From Myxococcales bacterium (GTDB lineage Bacteria; Myxococcota_A; Polyangia; Nannocystales; Nannocystaceae), in NCBI GenBank assembly GCA_020633335.1, contig JACKDU010000014.1, forward strand, positions 62,001 through 126,000: a stretch of 64,000 nucleotides of DNA, in the 5' to 3' direction. Made by a program: the position numbers and the translations under genes. Of this stretch, positions 31,904-41,664 are shown one piece after another. The number at the start of each line of letters is the position of its first letter. Within the stretch, counting starts at the first letter, position 1. Under the pieces are notes generated by a model. The model was not told the DNA's origin, did no database searches, and was given only the letters and a program-made list of their open reading frames with translations.

Positions 31904-34894
31904 GTGGAGGAGGCCCCGGAGACCGTCGTCGACGGAGCGCCGTCGACGATCCCCAGCACACGCGACGACGAGGCGCCGGTCCCCCTCCGGGTCGGCCGCT
32001 TCTTCATCTTCCGCCGCCTCGGCGTCGGCGGCATGGGCGAGGTCCTCCTCGGCTACGACGAGGAGCTGAGCCGCAAGCTGGCGATCAAGCTCTGGCGGGC
32101 CCAGGGCGAGGCGGAGGAGCTGCGGACCCGGATGCGGCGCGAGGCCCAGGCGCTCGCCCGCCTCTCGCACCCCAACGTCGTCCAGGTCTACGAGGTCGGC
32201 GATCACCGCGGCCAGCTCTACCTGGCGATGGAGTACGTCGAGGGCGAGACCCTCCGCGAGTGGGTGCGGGCGGCGAAGCGGCCGACGGCGGCGATCGTCG
32301 AGCGCTACGTCCAGGCCGGGCGGGGCCTCGTCGCCGCCCACCGGGCGGGGATCCTCCACCGCGACTTCAAGCCGGACAACGCGATCGTCGGCGCCGACGG
32401 CCGGGTCCGGGTCCTCGACTTCGGCCTCGCGCGCGCCGACTCGCGCGGGGCGGACGAGGCCCCCGCGGGTGAGCTCGACCTCGGTCTCCCGCTCAAGACC
32501 GACTCCCTCGGCGCGTCGGTCACCCGGGCGGGCTCGCTCCTCGGGACCCCGGCCTACATGCCGCCGGAGCAGCTCTCGCGCGAGTCGACCGACGCCCGCG
32601 CCGACGTCTACGCCTTCACGGCCTCGCTCTGGGAGGCGCTCCACGGCGTCCGCCCCTACACCGGCAAGACCCCGCTCGAGCTCCTCAAGGCGATCCACGA
32701 GCGGCGGCCGCGGGAGGGCGAGGGGCGCTCGATCCCCGGGTGGCTGCGGGCGGCGCTCCTCCGCGGCCTCGCCCCCGAGGCCGATGAGCGCTGGCCGACG
32801 ATGGCCGCCCTGGTGGCGACCCTCGAGGGCGGCGCTCGGCGCCGGCGCTGGCGGATCGGCGCGGCCCTGGGGATCGGCGCCGGCGCGCTGGTGCTCGCCG
32901 GCGTCGCCTACAGCCGGGCCGAGCTCGCCGGTCGGGTCGCCGCCTGCGAGGCCCGCGGGGCCGAGATCGCCGCGACCTGGGGCGAGGACCAGCGGGCGGC
33001 GGTGCGGGCCGGGCTCGTCGCCTCCGGCCTCCCCCACGCCCCGGCGACCGCCGATCGGGTCGAGGCGATCTTGAACAAGTACGCAGAGACATGGTCGTAT
33101 GCGCAGGTCGAGGCTTGCCAGCATGCGACGATCGACGGCCGCTGGGATCCGCCGACCGTGGCCGCCGCCGACGCCTGCCTCGACGAGCTCCGCGGGTCGC
33201 TCGACGGCCTCGGCCTCGCCCTCGCCGGCGCCGACGCGGGGGCGGTGACCCAGGCCGTCGAGGCCGCGAGCGGCCTCCAGCCGGCCGATCTCTGCGTCGA
33301 CGCCGAGGCGCTCGCGCGCCGCCCCCGGCTGCCGGAGGACGAGGCCGCGCGGGCCCAGGCGGCGGCGCTCCAGCGCGAGCTCGGCCGGGCCCTCGCGCTC
33401 GCGGCCGCCGGCCGCTTCGCCGACGCGCGCAAGGCGAACGACGGGCTCGTCGAGCGGGCCGACGCGCTCGCCTGGCCGCCGCTCCAGGCCAAGGCCCGCT
33501 TCGTCGCCGGCTCGCTCGGGACCTCCGCCCGCCACGACGCCGCCGGCAGCGAGGAGCTCCTCGAGGACGCGTTCTTCCGGGCGGTCGACGGCGGCGACGA
33601 TCCGCTCGCGGTCCGGGCGGCGATCCGCCTGGTCGATCTCACCGGCCCCGGGCTGATGCGGGTCGCCGACGCGGCCCGCTGGGCGCGGATGGCCCGCGCG
33701 CTCCTCGCTCGCCTCGGCTCCGAGCGCCAGCTCCTCGAGGCCAACCTCGAGTGCAGCGAGGCCAACGTCACCAAGCTCCGCGGCGACACCCGGGGATCGT
33801 CGGCCGCCCACGAGCGCTGCTACGCCGCCCGGGTCGCCGCCCTGGGGCCCGAGCACCCGCTCTCGGCCGACGCCCTCGTCAGCCACGCGGCGGTGGTCCG
33901 CGTCCTCGGCGACGACGCCCGCGCCCGCGATCTCCTCGAGCGCGGCCTCCAGACCCTCGAGCCCGCGCTCGGCGAGGATCACCCGGCGATCGCCCGCTCG
34001 GTCGCCGAGCTCGGCTCGGTCCTCATCGATCTCGGCGACTACGAGGCGGCCGACGCCGCGCTCCAGCGGGCGCTCGCCCTCGATCGCCGCAACTACGGCG
34101 ACGAGAGCGTCCGCGTCGCCAACGACCTCCTCCGCCTCGGCCGCCTCGAGCTCTGCCGCGGCCGGCTCGCGGAGTCCCGCCGCCTCCTCCGCGAGTCGAT
34201 CGATCTCTTCGAGAAGGGGCCGCCGCTCGGCCGCGCGCTGGTGGTCGCCGCCCTCAGCGAGCTGGCGACCGCCGATCGCGAGGCCGGCGATCTCGACGCG
34301 GCCCTCGAGCATGCCGAGGCAGCTTTTGAGATCTTCCAGGGGCACGTCGGCGGCCAGCACGGCGGCCTCGCGCCGGCGCTGGTCGAGCTCGCCGACATCC
34401 ACACGGCGCGCGGCGAGCCCGAGCTCGCGGCCCCGCTCATCGCCCGGGCGCGGGCGCTGATCGGCGACGAGAGCGACCACGAGCTCGCGACCTCGCTGGT
34501 GATCCTCGGCGACCTCGCGCGCGCCGAGGGGGAGCGGTCGCAGGCCGAGGCCGACTACGCGCGGGCGCTGGCGATCCGCGAGGGCTTCTACGGCGCCGAG
34601 CACCGCCACCTCGTGCGGCCGCTCCTCCGCCTCGGCGAGCTCGACCTCGAGGCCGGCCGCGTCGACGAGGCCCGCGCGCGCCTCACCCGGGCGCGGGCGC
34701 TCGCCGAGTCGCCCGGTCCGCCGGCGGATCGCGGCGCCGTCCGCTTCGCGCTCGCGCGGGCCCTCGCGGCCGCCGGCGAGGGAGCCGAGGCCCAGGCGCT
34801 CGCCGAGCTCGCGCTCGCCGACGACGGCGGCCTCGACGAGCGCGCCCGCGGCGAGGTCCAGCGCTGGCTCAAGGGGCGCCGGGGCGGGCGCTGA
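31904..34894 (+). CDS. Pkn-type Ser/Thr protein kinase with TPR region
   Basis: About 996 residues. The cytosolic kinase domain has RRLGVGGMGEV (Gly loop, about 35-45), AIKLW (Lys), HRDFKPDN (catalytic loop, about 152) and DFGLAR, GTPAYMPPE. One membrane helix (GAALGIGAGALVLAGVAYS, about 316-338) leads to a large region that includes ATIDGRW and NKYAETWSYAQVEACQ, then several TPR units (about 580-980). This is the standard myxobacterial kinase layout: TPRs sense or dock partners, the kinase phosphorylates Ser/Thr. An ATG at 31796 is possible, but the codons from there to 31900 lack normal bias and the TACCGT box favours GTG 31904. Thirty-two bases before hemB. Confidence 0.9.
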   Translation: MEEAPETVVDGAPSTIPSTRDDEAPVPLRVGRFFIFRRLGVGGMGEVLLGYDEELSRKLAIKLWRAQGEAEELRTRMRREAQALARLSHPNVVQVYEVGDHRGQLYLAMEYVEGETLREWVRAAKRPTAAIVERYVQAGRGLVAAHRAGILHRDFKPDNAIVGADGRVRVLDFGLARADSRGADEAPAGELDLGLPLKTDSLGASVTRAGSLLGTPAYMPPEQLSRESTDARADVYAFTASLWEALHGVRPYTGKTPLELLKAIHERRPREGEGRSIPGWLRAALLRGLAPEADERWPTMAALVATLEGGARRRRWRIGAALGIGAGALVLAGVAYSRAELAGRVAACEARGAEIAATWGEDQRAAVRAGLVASGLPHAPATADRVEAILNKYAETWSYAQVEACQHATIDGRWDPPTVAAADACLDELRGSLDGLGLALAGADAGAVTQAVEAASGLQPADLCVDAEALARRPRLPEDEAARAQAAALQRELGRALALAAAGRFADARKANDGLVERADALAWPPLQAKARFVAGSLGTSARHDAAGSEELLEDAFFRAVDGGDDPLAVRAAIRLVDLTGPGLMRVADAARWARMARALLARLGSERQLLEANLECSEANVTKLRGDTRGSSAAHERCYAARVAALGPEHPLSADALVSHAAVVRVLGDDARARDLLERGLQTLEPALGEDHPAIARSVAELGSVLIDLGDYEAADAALQRALALDRRNYGDESVRVANDLLRLGRLELCRGRLAESRRLLRESIDLFEKGPPLGRALVVAALSELATADREAGDLDAALEHAEAAFEIFQGHVGGQHGGLAPALVELADIHTARGEPELAAPLIARARALIGDESDHELATSLVILGDLARAEGERSQAEADYARALAIREGFYGAEHRHLVRPLLRLGELDLEAGRVDEARARLTRARALAESPGPPADRGAVRFALARALAAAGEGAEAQALAELALADDGGLDERARGEVQRWLKGRRGGR

Positions 34895-34926
34895 GCCGGG
34901 CGCTTTCGTGGTAGATCGGTGCCCCC

Positions 34927-35931
34927 ATGAGCCTCGCCATCCGCAGCCGACCCCGTCGCAACCGCAAGGACCCGGTGGTCCGGGCCTTCCACCGCGAGAG
35001 CGACGTCGGCCCCCAGCACTTCATCTACCCGCTCTTCATCCACGGCGGCGACGTCGACGTGCCGATCGGATCGATGCCCGGGTGCAGCCGCCTCTCGCCG
35101 GCCGGCCTCTTCGCCGAGGTCGAGCGCGCGCGGGCGGTCGGCGTCAACGCGGTCGTCCTCTTCCCGGCGATCGACGACGCGCTCAAGACCCCCGACGGCC
35201 GCGAGTGCTTCAACCCCGACGGCCTCTACCCGCGGACGATCGCCGCGCTCAAGGCCCGCTGGCCGGACCTCTGCGTGGTCACCGACGTCGCCCTCGATCC
35301 CTACTCGTCGGACGGCCACGACGGGATCGTCGCCGCCGACGGGCGGATCTTGAACGACGAGACCGTCGAGGTGCTCTGCAAGCAGGCGCTCGCCCAGGCC
35401 CGCGCCGGCGCCGACATCATCGCCCCCAGCGACATGATGGACGGCCGCGTCGGGGCGATCCGCGACGCCCTCGACGCCGAGGGCTTCACCGGGGTGTCGA
35501 TCCTCGCCTACACCGCGAAGTACGCCTCGGCCTTCTACGGCCCCTTCCGCGAGGCGCTCGACTCGGCGCCGCGGGGCGGCGACAAGAAGACCTACCAGAT
35601 GGACCCGGCCAACGGCCGCGAGGCGCTCCGCGAGCTCGCGCTCGACGAGGCCGAGGGCGCCGACATGGTGATGGTCAAGCCGGCGGGCCCCTACCTCGAC
35701 GTGATCCGCCGCCTCCGCGACGCGACCGCCCTGCCGATCGCCGCCTACCAGGTCTCGGGCGAGTACGCGATGCTCAAGGCGGCGAGCGAGCGCGGCTGGC
35801 TCGACGAGGAGCGGGTGGTGATGGAGAGCCTGGTGGCGATCCGGCGGGCGGGGGCCGACGTGATCCTGACCTACTTCGCCCGCCAGGTCGCCGAGCGCCT
35901 CGCCGGCGTGCGGCCGGGCAAGAGCGGCTGA
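34927..35931 (+). CDS. hemB: Delta-aminolevulinic acid dehydratase (porphobilinogen synthase)
   Basis: 334 residues. Condenses two 5-aminolevulinate to porphobilinogen in tetrapyrrole synthesis; octameric in known members. Active-site lysines are Lys198 (AYTAKYASAFYG) and Lys251 (MVMVKPAGPYLD). The metal-binding stretch FPAIDDALKTPDGREC lacks the Cys triplet of zinc enzymes, which suggests a magnesium-type enzyme. TAGATC lies 9 nt before the ATG. A 12-bp hairpin of the CATGTCC family follows the stop, before a convergent gene. Length and motifs are normal. Confidence 0.96.
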   Translation: MSLAIRSRPRRNRKDPVVRAFHRESDVGPQHFIYPLFIHGGDVDVPIGSMPGCSRLSPAGLFAEVERARAVGVNAVVLFPAIDDALKTPDGRECFNPDGLYPRTIAALKARWPDLCVVTDVALDPYSSDGHDGIVAADGRILNDETVEVLCKQALAQARAGADIIAPSDMMDGRVGAIRDALDAEGFTGVSILAYTAKYASAFYGPFREALDSAPRGGDKKTYQMDPANGREALRELALDEAEGADMVMVKPAGPYLDVIRRLRDATALPIAAYQVSGEYAMLKAASERGWLDEERVVMESLVAIRRAGADVILTYFARQVAERLAGVRPGKSG

Positions 35932-35935
35932 GCTT

Positions 35936-35961
35936 CGAAGATGTCCCTTGGGACATCTTCG
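35936..35961. terminator. CATGTCC-family hairpin
   Basis: 12-bp stem CGAAGATGTCCC/GGGACATCTTCG around a TT gap, 4 bases after the hemB stop, between convergent genes. Confidence 0.82.
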
Positions 35962-35980
35962 TGCAGCGGGCGCGCCCCCG

Positions 35981-38900
35981 CTACCAGCGGACCTCGAAGC
36001 GCCGCGCCTCGCCGGGCTTCACGTCGAGCTCGAGGATCACCGCGTCGTCGACGGTCGGGGCGTCGACCGGCATGCCGTCGATCCACGCCTTCGCCTCGGC
36101 CCCCGGCGGGAGCTCGACCGCGAGCGCGATCGTCCCCTCGACGATCGGCCGGTACTCGCCGCCGACCCGCCCCGGCGAGCGCTCGAGGCGGAGGAGGCGG
36201 AGGTCGATCACCGCCTGCGTGGGGCCGCCCTCGCGGCGGGCGATCCGCAGGCCGCGGGCCCAGGGCTCGACGCCGATCGCCCGCACCACGCCGAAGATCC
36301 ACATCGCCTCGGGGTTCATGTTGGCGACCGGGAAGTCGGTCATCGGCGTCACCGGGCTCGCCCAGGTGCCGCCCTCCGTCCCGGCGGAGTTGAAGCCGTC
36401 GGGGCCCGCCCAGATCCCGATCCACTGCTCGGGCCAGAGGGCCGCGTGGGTCGCGTAGAGCTGCTCGCGCAGCGCGTCCCAGGCGGCGCCGGGGCGGTGG
36501 CGGGCGTAGGCCCAGGTCATGAGCTGCGAGATCGCCGGCCAGACCATCCCGTCCGGGCGCATCCGCGGGCCGATCGGCGAGTCGTCGTCGAGCCTGGCCT
36601 CGATCTCGTCGAGGAGGAGCTCGCGCTGCGCTGGCGTCAGCAGGAGCTCGTCGGCGAGGAGGCCCCAGGGCTGGGCCTCGAGGTCGATGAAGTTGGCGTT
36701 GTAGGGGTCGTCGACGAGGTCGTTCCCCTTGAGGTAGGCCTGGTTGATGCTGTTTCGCAGCCAGGCGCGGCCGAACCAGCGGCTGCCGAAGGTCGCCTTC
36801 ACCGGCTCGACCAGCGCGTCGGCGTAGTCGCGCATCGCCTCGGCGAGCGTCGGGTCGGCGTCGTCGATGAGGTCGGCGAGGAGCGGCAGCGCGTAGAGGG
36901 CCATCTGCGAGTTGGGCACCGACTCGCCGTTGGCGATCGTGTTGGCGATCGCCAGCGGCGAGAGGTCCTCGTAGACGATCCCGTCCGACCAGTCGCCGTC
37001 GTGGATCCGGACGAGGCCGTTGGGCCCGAGGCCGACGCTCTCCTCGAGGTGGACGAAGGCCGCGCGGACGTGGCCGAGGATCGTGTCGTCGCCGGCCGAG
37101 GGCGGCGGCTGCGAGCCCCGCGGGTAGAAGTCGACGCTCTCATCGAGGAGCGCGAGGTCGCCGGTCGCCGCCAGGTACTCGGCGAGGCCGACGAAGAAGA
37201 AGAGGTCGAGGTCGGAGGGGTGCTCGTGGAGCGTTGCCCCCTCGTTGATCCCGTGGCCGGTGAACGAGTAGGTGATCTCACCGTCGTCGGCGCCCTGGAG
37301 GCCGGCGATGAGCCGGAGGTTGCCGCGGGCGAGCGCCGGGTCGACGTAGGCGAGGGCCGTCGAGAAGAGCGCCTGATCGCGCGGCGCCCCGTCGGCCCCG
37401 TGGAGGTAGAGGTAGGCCGAGCCCTGCGGGGTGTAGCGCGCGTCGTAGTACGCGTTGTAGGCGCTGTGGGCGAGGAGGAGGTGCGATCGCCAGGCGCTCT
37501 CGCGGTGGGCGAGCGGCATCCCGTCGACGTGGACGTAGGCGAGCTCGTCCCGCCAGGCGTCGAGCGACGCGCCGAGGACGTCGAGCTCCGGGTCGCGGTA
37601 GGGATCGACGATCGCCAGGTCCGCGCCCTCGGGGAGGTAGCCGTAGGCGAAGCGGAGGGTGGTCGACGCGCCGGGCGCGAGCGCGACGCTCGATCGGAGG
37701 CCGAGCATCGCCGGCTGGCCGAGGCCCGGCGCGCCGGCGAGGAGGGCGTCGGCGGCCGGCTGCGGGCCGGTGAGCGCCTCCGGAGCGGCCGCGTCGCCGG
37801 CCCCGAAGAAGGCGTCCTGATCGCCGTAGTGGCCGGCGACCTCGCCGACCAGCGCGGCCAGGAAGATCGGCGGCGGGTAGCCGTCGACCGAGTCGGGGGC
37901 GTCCTTCTTCGGCGGGGTGTAGCCCTGCTTGGGGGCCATCGTCGCGACCAGCGCGCCCGCCTTCGGGTCCCAGGCGACGCTCTGGACGAAGTTGTCGTTG
38001 AGCCCGTCGCGGCTCTGGTCGCTGGGGGCCGCGAAGAGGCCGGTGCGCTGCCAGTCGATCCGGAGCTGGTGGCGGTTGACGTCCCAGTAGGCGACGTGAT
38101 CGAGCTCGCGCGGCGCGTCGCCGAGGTTGCGGAGCTCGACCTCGTCGATCACCAGCGGCGCGTCGCCGTGGGGGGCGATGATCCGGTGACGGACCGCGAT
38201 CTGGTCGTGGATCGTCTCGGTCTCGTAGTAGCCGATCCCGAAGACCCGGCGGGTCTGGGCGCCCGCCGGGGCGCGCTTGTAGGCGCTGGTCCAGGGCTCG
38301 CCGCCGCCGGCGTCGCGGAGGTAGGAGAAGCCGCCGCCGAGGTTTCGCTGGCCCTCGTGGGCGCGGTTGAGCCAGGTCGGCGCCCGCTCGTTGGTGAAGA
38401 TCACCGCCTGCCCGTCGTCGACCGCCATCAGGTTGATCCGGCGGTTGCCGGTGACCGTGAAGTGGTCGCGGCGCTTGACGAAGGCCGGGGCGATGTCCTC
38501 GCTGTTCGGCCAGGGCGGGCCCGCGAGCTGGTCGTAGGTGTAGTCGAAGGCCGGCATCTCGAAGCCGTCGACGATCCACTGGCCGAAGGCGCCGCCGCCG
38601 GTCGGGCACTCGGGGAAGTCCCTGATCTCGAGGGGGCTCGCGGCGTGGCAGCCCTCCTCCGCCGGCGCCGGCGCGACCTCGACGACGCAGCTCGCGACCT
38701 CGCCGCCGACGCTCGCGCTGATCTCCGCCTGACCGCCGGCGAGCGCGAGGACGCCCCCGTCGCCGCCCGCGTCGGCGACGACGTCGGCGATCACCGGGGC
38801 GCTCGAGCTCCAGCTCGCGGGCGCGCCGACGCTGAGGGTGATCGTCGTGCCGATCAGGATCGGGTCCTTGGGACAGGTGATCATGAGCGCGCCGGTCTCC

Positions 38901-39130
38901 CCGCTCGCGCCCGTGGTCGCGCTCGCGCCCGTCGTGCCGCTCGCGCCCGTCGTGCCGCTCGCCTCGCCCGTCGCGCTCGCGCTCGCGTCGCTGGTCGTCG
39001 CCGCGCCGCTCCCCTCGGTCGCGCTCGCGGCCCCGTCGTCGCCGCACCCGGCGAGGAGGAGGGGGAGCGCGCAGGCGAGGCATAGGGTCGCCGAGCGGGG
39101 CGGGGCGGGGGCGTGGTCAGGGCGCGGCAT
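35981..39130 (-). CDS. Exported lipoprotein related to GH94/GH36-type glycoside phosphorylases
   Basis: 1049 residues. The signal peptide ends in LLLAGC (Cys29), followed by a Ser/Thr/Ala/Gly linker. The large catalytic-looking part resembles the cellobiose/chitobiose phosphorylase group: an N-terminal beta domain (GYYETETIHDQIAVRHRI), then an (alpha/alpha)6-type region with HDGDWSDG (about 708-714, matching the DGDWND catalytic block) and ANGESVPNSQMALYALPLL. GH94 enzymes use phosphate and are normally cytosolic, so a lipid-anchored version may be a hydrolase or a binding protein. ATG 39130 chosen by signal peptide; TACGCT lies 9 nt upstream. The last 300 residues contain a C-terminal beta domain. 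Stands alone between hemB and a PLD family gene. Confidence 0.75.
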   Translation of the reverse strand: MPRPDHAPAPPRSATLCLACALPLLLAGCGDDGAASATEGSGAATTSDASASATGEASGTTGASGTTGASATTGASGETGALMITCPKDPILIGTTITLSVGAPASWSSSAPVIADVVADAGGDGGVLALAGGQAEISASVGGEVASCVVEVAPAPAEEGCHAASPLEIRDFPECPTGGGAFGQWIVDGFEMPAFDYTYDQLAGPPWPNSEDIAPAFVKRRDHFTVTGNRRINLMAVDDGQAVIFTNERAPTWLNRAHEGQRNLGGGFSYLRDAGGGEPWTSAYKRAPAGAQTRRVFGIGYYETETIHDQIAVRHRIIAPHGDAPLVIDEVELRNLGDAPRELDHVAYWDVNRHQLRIDWQRTGLFAAPSDQSRDGLNDNFVQSVAWDPKAGALVATMAPKQGYTPPKKDAPDSVDGYPPPIFLAALVGEVAGHYGDQDAFFGAGDAAAPEALTGPQPAADALLAGAPGLGQPAMLGLRSSVALAPGASTTLRFAYGYLPEGADLAIVDPYRDPELDVLGASLDAWRDELAYVHVDGMPLAHRESAWRSHLLLAHSAYNAYYDARYTPQGSAYLYLHGADGAPRDQALFSTALAYVDPALARGNLRLIAGLQGADDGEITYSFTGHGINEGATLHEHPSDLDLFFFVGLAEYLAATGDLALLDESVDFYPRGSQPPPSAGDDTILGHVRAAFVHLEESVGLGPNGLVRIHDGDWSDGIVYEDLSPLAIANTIANGESVPNSQMALYALPLLADLIDDADPTLAEAMRDYADALVEPVKATFGSRWFGRAWLRNSINQAYLKGNDLVDDPYNANFIDLEAQPWGLLADELLLTPAQRELLLDEIEARLDDDSPIGPRMRPDGMVWPAISQLMTWAYARHRPGAAWDALREQLYATHAALWPEQWIGIWAGPDGFNSAGTEGGTWASPVTPMTDFPVANMNPEAMWIFGVVRAIGVEPWARGLRIARREGGPTQAVIDLRLLRLERSPGRVGGEYRPIVEGTIALAVELPPGAEAKAWIDGMPVDAPTVDDAVILELDVKPGEARRFEVRW

Positions 39131-39162
39131 CGCGCGTCGAGCGTACACCCTCCGCGGGCCGA

Positions 39163-40602
39163 CTAGCCGCTCCGGGTCGTCAGCGGCGGCTCCAGGGCGT
39201 AGCTCCGGGGATCGAGCGCATAGCAGCCGCCGAGCACCGGCCCGCCCGCCTCGAGGCTCGCCCGGCTCGCCCGCGCGAGCGCGGCGAGCCCCTCGAGCGC
39301 CGCCCGGTCGTCCGCGGGCGCGGTCGCGTCGGAGTGCTCGGCGACGAGCTGGCGGAGGAGCGCGCCGCACACCTCGCCGCCCCAGAACGACGCGTTGAGC
39401 TCGGTGTGGTCGGCGCAGAGGCTGAGGTCGACGAGGTTCGCCGAGCCCAGCGTCGCCCACGCGCCGTCGACCACGCAGAGCTTGGCGTGGGTGTAGATCT
39501 CGCGGTGCTCCCGGCCGCCGCCCGGCTTCGGGTCGCTGCGGGCGAGGGCGATCATCGTGAAGCCGGGGTGGCGGGCGAGGGCGGCGAGGCGCTCAAAGGT
39601 CGGCCCGTAGCGGTGCTCGCCGGCCCGCCCCTCGCGGGCGAGCGCGGCGACCTCGCGGTGGGCGGCGTAGATCGCCGGCATCGGATCGCCCGGGACCACC
39701 ATCACCACCCGCACGCCGCGTCCGAGCGCCTGATCGAGGAGCGCCAGGAGCGACGCCTCGCCGGGGTGCTGGTTCTCGATGTAGATCGTCCGCCGCGCGG
39801 CCGCGAAGGCGCGGCGGTAGGCCGCGAGGATCGTCGCCTCGCCGCCGCCGCCGACGAAGCTCTCGCCGCCCGGGAGCGGGGTGCGCCCGGTGTAGCGCCC
39901 CGCCTGCACCGTCCGCCCGAGCTGGACGACGACCTCGCCGGCCGGCGCCGGCACCCGGGTCGGGTAGGGCAGGGGACCGGCCCGCGCCTCGTCGGGCCAG
40001 GGCGGCGCCGCCGGCTCGGCGCGCGCGAGGTTCCAGCGCTGGACGAAGTTGTGCTCGGCGTCGGCGACCGCCGGCCCGCGGAGCTCGAGGAAGGCGTCGT
40101 GCTTGTGGTAGCCCGCGCGGTGCCCGGGCGCGGCGAGGGTCGCCTCCGAGAGGACCATCCCGCCGATGAAGGCGATCGCGTCGGCCTCGCCGGCGTCGAT
40201 CACGAAGCCCTTCTGGTGGTGGCAGTGGGCCGGGTCGTCGCCCGAGCTGTCCCATCGGCCAGCCCACCGCGCGCCGCGCTCGGCGAGGAGGCGCCGCTCC
40301 TCCGGGCCGCCGAGGAAGACGTGGGCGGTCCGGGCGAAGCGCGGGTTTCGCCAGAAGAGCACCCGGACGTCGACGCCGCGGGCCTCGCATTCGTCGAGGA
40401 GCGCCCACCACGAGGTCCCGTCGGCAAAGCAGAAGCCCGGCTGGATGAACGAGACGATCGCCCAGACCCGCCGCCGGGCCCCGCGAAACGCCGCCAGGAG
40501 GCGCTCGTAGAAGGGGATCCCGTCGATCCAGGGGATCACCAGGTTGCCGGCGCGGGCGGGGTAGGGGCCGCCGTCGATCGCCGGGTCCTCGGGCGTATCC
40601 AC
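39163..40602 (-). CDS. Phospholipase D/cardiolipin synthase family protein
   Basis: 479 residues with two HKD motifs: HHQKGFVID (His129, Lys131, Asp136) and THAKLCVVDGAWATLGSANL (about 371-390). Both catalytic histidines are present, as needed for phosphodiester transfer. No membrane helix or signal peptide is seen, so it is cytosolic or peripheral. Possible activities include cardiolipin synthase, phospholipase D or nuclease; the motif spacing fits the cardiolipin-synthase-like group without its usual N-terminal helices. GTG 40602 is the first start compatible with the length; CATCCT lies 6 nt upstream. The downstream end is 32 bases from the GH94-like start. Confidence 0.85.
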   Translation of the reverse strand: MDTPEDPAIDGGPYPARAGNLVIPWIDGIPFYERLLAAFRGARRRVWAIVSFIQPGFCFADGTSWWALLDECEARGVDVRVLFWRNPRFARTAHVFLGGPEERRLLAERGARWAGRWDSSGDDPAHCHHQKGFVIDAGEADAIAFIGGMVLSEATLAAPGHRAGYHKHDAFLELRGPAVADAEHNFVQRWNLARAEPAAPPWPDEARAGPLPYPTRVPAPAGEVVVQLGRTVQAGRYTGRTPLPGGESFVGGGGEATILAAYRRAFAAARRTIYIENQHPGEASLLALLDQALGRGVRVVMVVPGDPMPAIYAAHREVAALAREGRAGEHRYGPTFERLAALARHPGFTMIALARSDPKPGGGREHREIYTHAKLCVVDGAWATLGSANLVDLSLCADHTELNASFWGGEVCGALLRQLVAEHSDATAPADDRAALEGLAALARASRASLEAGGPVLGGCYALDPRSYALEPPLTTRSG

Positions 40603-40658
40603 CCGCCCAGGATGCCGGCCCGCGCGCGCCCTGTCGAGGCGCCCGCGCGCTCGCGCGC

Positions 40659-41621
40659 CTACTCGGCGTAGCGATCGGTCGCCCGGCAGAGCGCGTGGCT
40701 GATCCCCGGCTCAAACGCCGAGTGCCCCGCGTCCGGCACCACCACCAGCTCCGACTTCGGCAGCCCCTTGTGGAGGCGCCAGGCGTTCTCGACCGGGCAG
40801 ATCAGATCGTAGCGGCCGTGGACGATCGTCGTCGGGATGTGCTGGATCAGGTGGAGGTTGGCGAAGAGCTGCTTCTCGTGCTTGAGGAAGCCGCGGTTGA
40901 TGAAGTAGTGGCACTCGATCCGGGCGAAGGCGAGGGTGAAGGCCGGATCGGCGCAGTGGCGGACGGCCTCGGCGTCGGGGAGGAGGGTCGCCACGCGGGT
41001 CTCCCAGACGCTCCAGGCCTGGGCCGCGACCTCTCGGATCGCCGGGTCGTCGCTGGTCAGCCGCCGGTAATACGCGGCGATCAGATCGTCCCGCTCGTCC
41101 TCGGGGATCAGCGCGACGAAGTCGTCCCAGGCGTCGGGGAAGAGGATCCGGGTGCCGCTCCCGTAGAACCACTCGCACTCCCGCTTGGTGAACATGAAGA
41201 TCCCGCGGAGGACGAGCTCGGTCACCCGCGAGGGGTGGGTCTCGGCGTAGGCGACCCCGAGGGTCGAGCCCCACGAGCCGCCGAAGACCTGCCAGCGCTC
41301 GATCCCGAGGTAGGTCCGCAGCGCCTCGATGTCGGCGACCAGGTGCCAGGTGGTGTTGTCGACCAGCGACGCGTGGGGGTCGCTCTGGCCGCAGCCGCGC
41401 TGGTCGAAGAGGATGATCCGGTACTTGCGGGGGTCGAAGAAGCGGCGGTGCTTGGGGTCGGTGCCGCCGCCCGGGCCGCCGTGGAGGAAGACCACCGGCT
41501 TGCCGTCGGGGTTGCCCGACTCCTCGAAGTAGAGGTCGTGGATCTCCGAGACCTGGAGGCGACCGATGTGGTAGGGCTCGATCTCGGGGTAGAGGTTGTC
41601 GGCGTCGTCGAAGGTGGACAC
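40659..41621 (-). CDS. pip: Prolyl iminopeptidase (first of tandem pair)
   Basis: 320-residue alpha/beta hydrolase that cleaves N-terminal proline from peptides. Family features: LYPEIEPYHIGRLQVS at the N-terminus, FLHGGPGGGTDP (oxyanion region), FDQRGCGQSDPHA, nucleophile GGSWGS, and the late catalytic GHSAFEPG histidine. The GTG at 41621 has AGGAG six bases upstream. It follows a close paralogue by 43 bases on the same strand. The cap domain and catalytic triad look complete, so both copies may be active with different peptide preference. Confidence 0.9.
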   Translation of the reverse strand: MSTFDDADNLYPEIEPYHIGRLQVSEIHDLYFEESGNPDGKPVVFLHGGPGGGTDPKHRRFFDPRKYRIILFDQRGCGQSDPHASLVDNTTWHLVADIEALRTYLGIERWQVFGGSWGSTLGVAYAETHPSRVTELVLRGIFMFTKRECEWFYGSGTRILFPDAWDDFVALIPEDERDDLIAAYYRRLTSDDPAIREVAAQAWSVWETRVATLLPDAEAVRHCADPAFTLAFARIECHYFINRGFLKHEKQLFANLHLIQHIPTTIVHGRYDLICPVENAWRLHKGLPKSELVVVPDAGHSAFEPGISHALCRATDRYAE

Positions 41622-41664
41622 GGCGGCTCCTGTCGATACGGTCAGGTCGCGGTCAGGTCGCGGA

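Noticed and set aside
35948..39085. A 1045-codon plus-strand frame opposite the GH94-like gene
   Set aside because: It mirrors a gene with a signal peptide and catalytic block, and has no start context or motif of its own.
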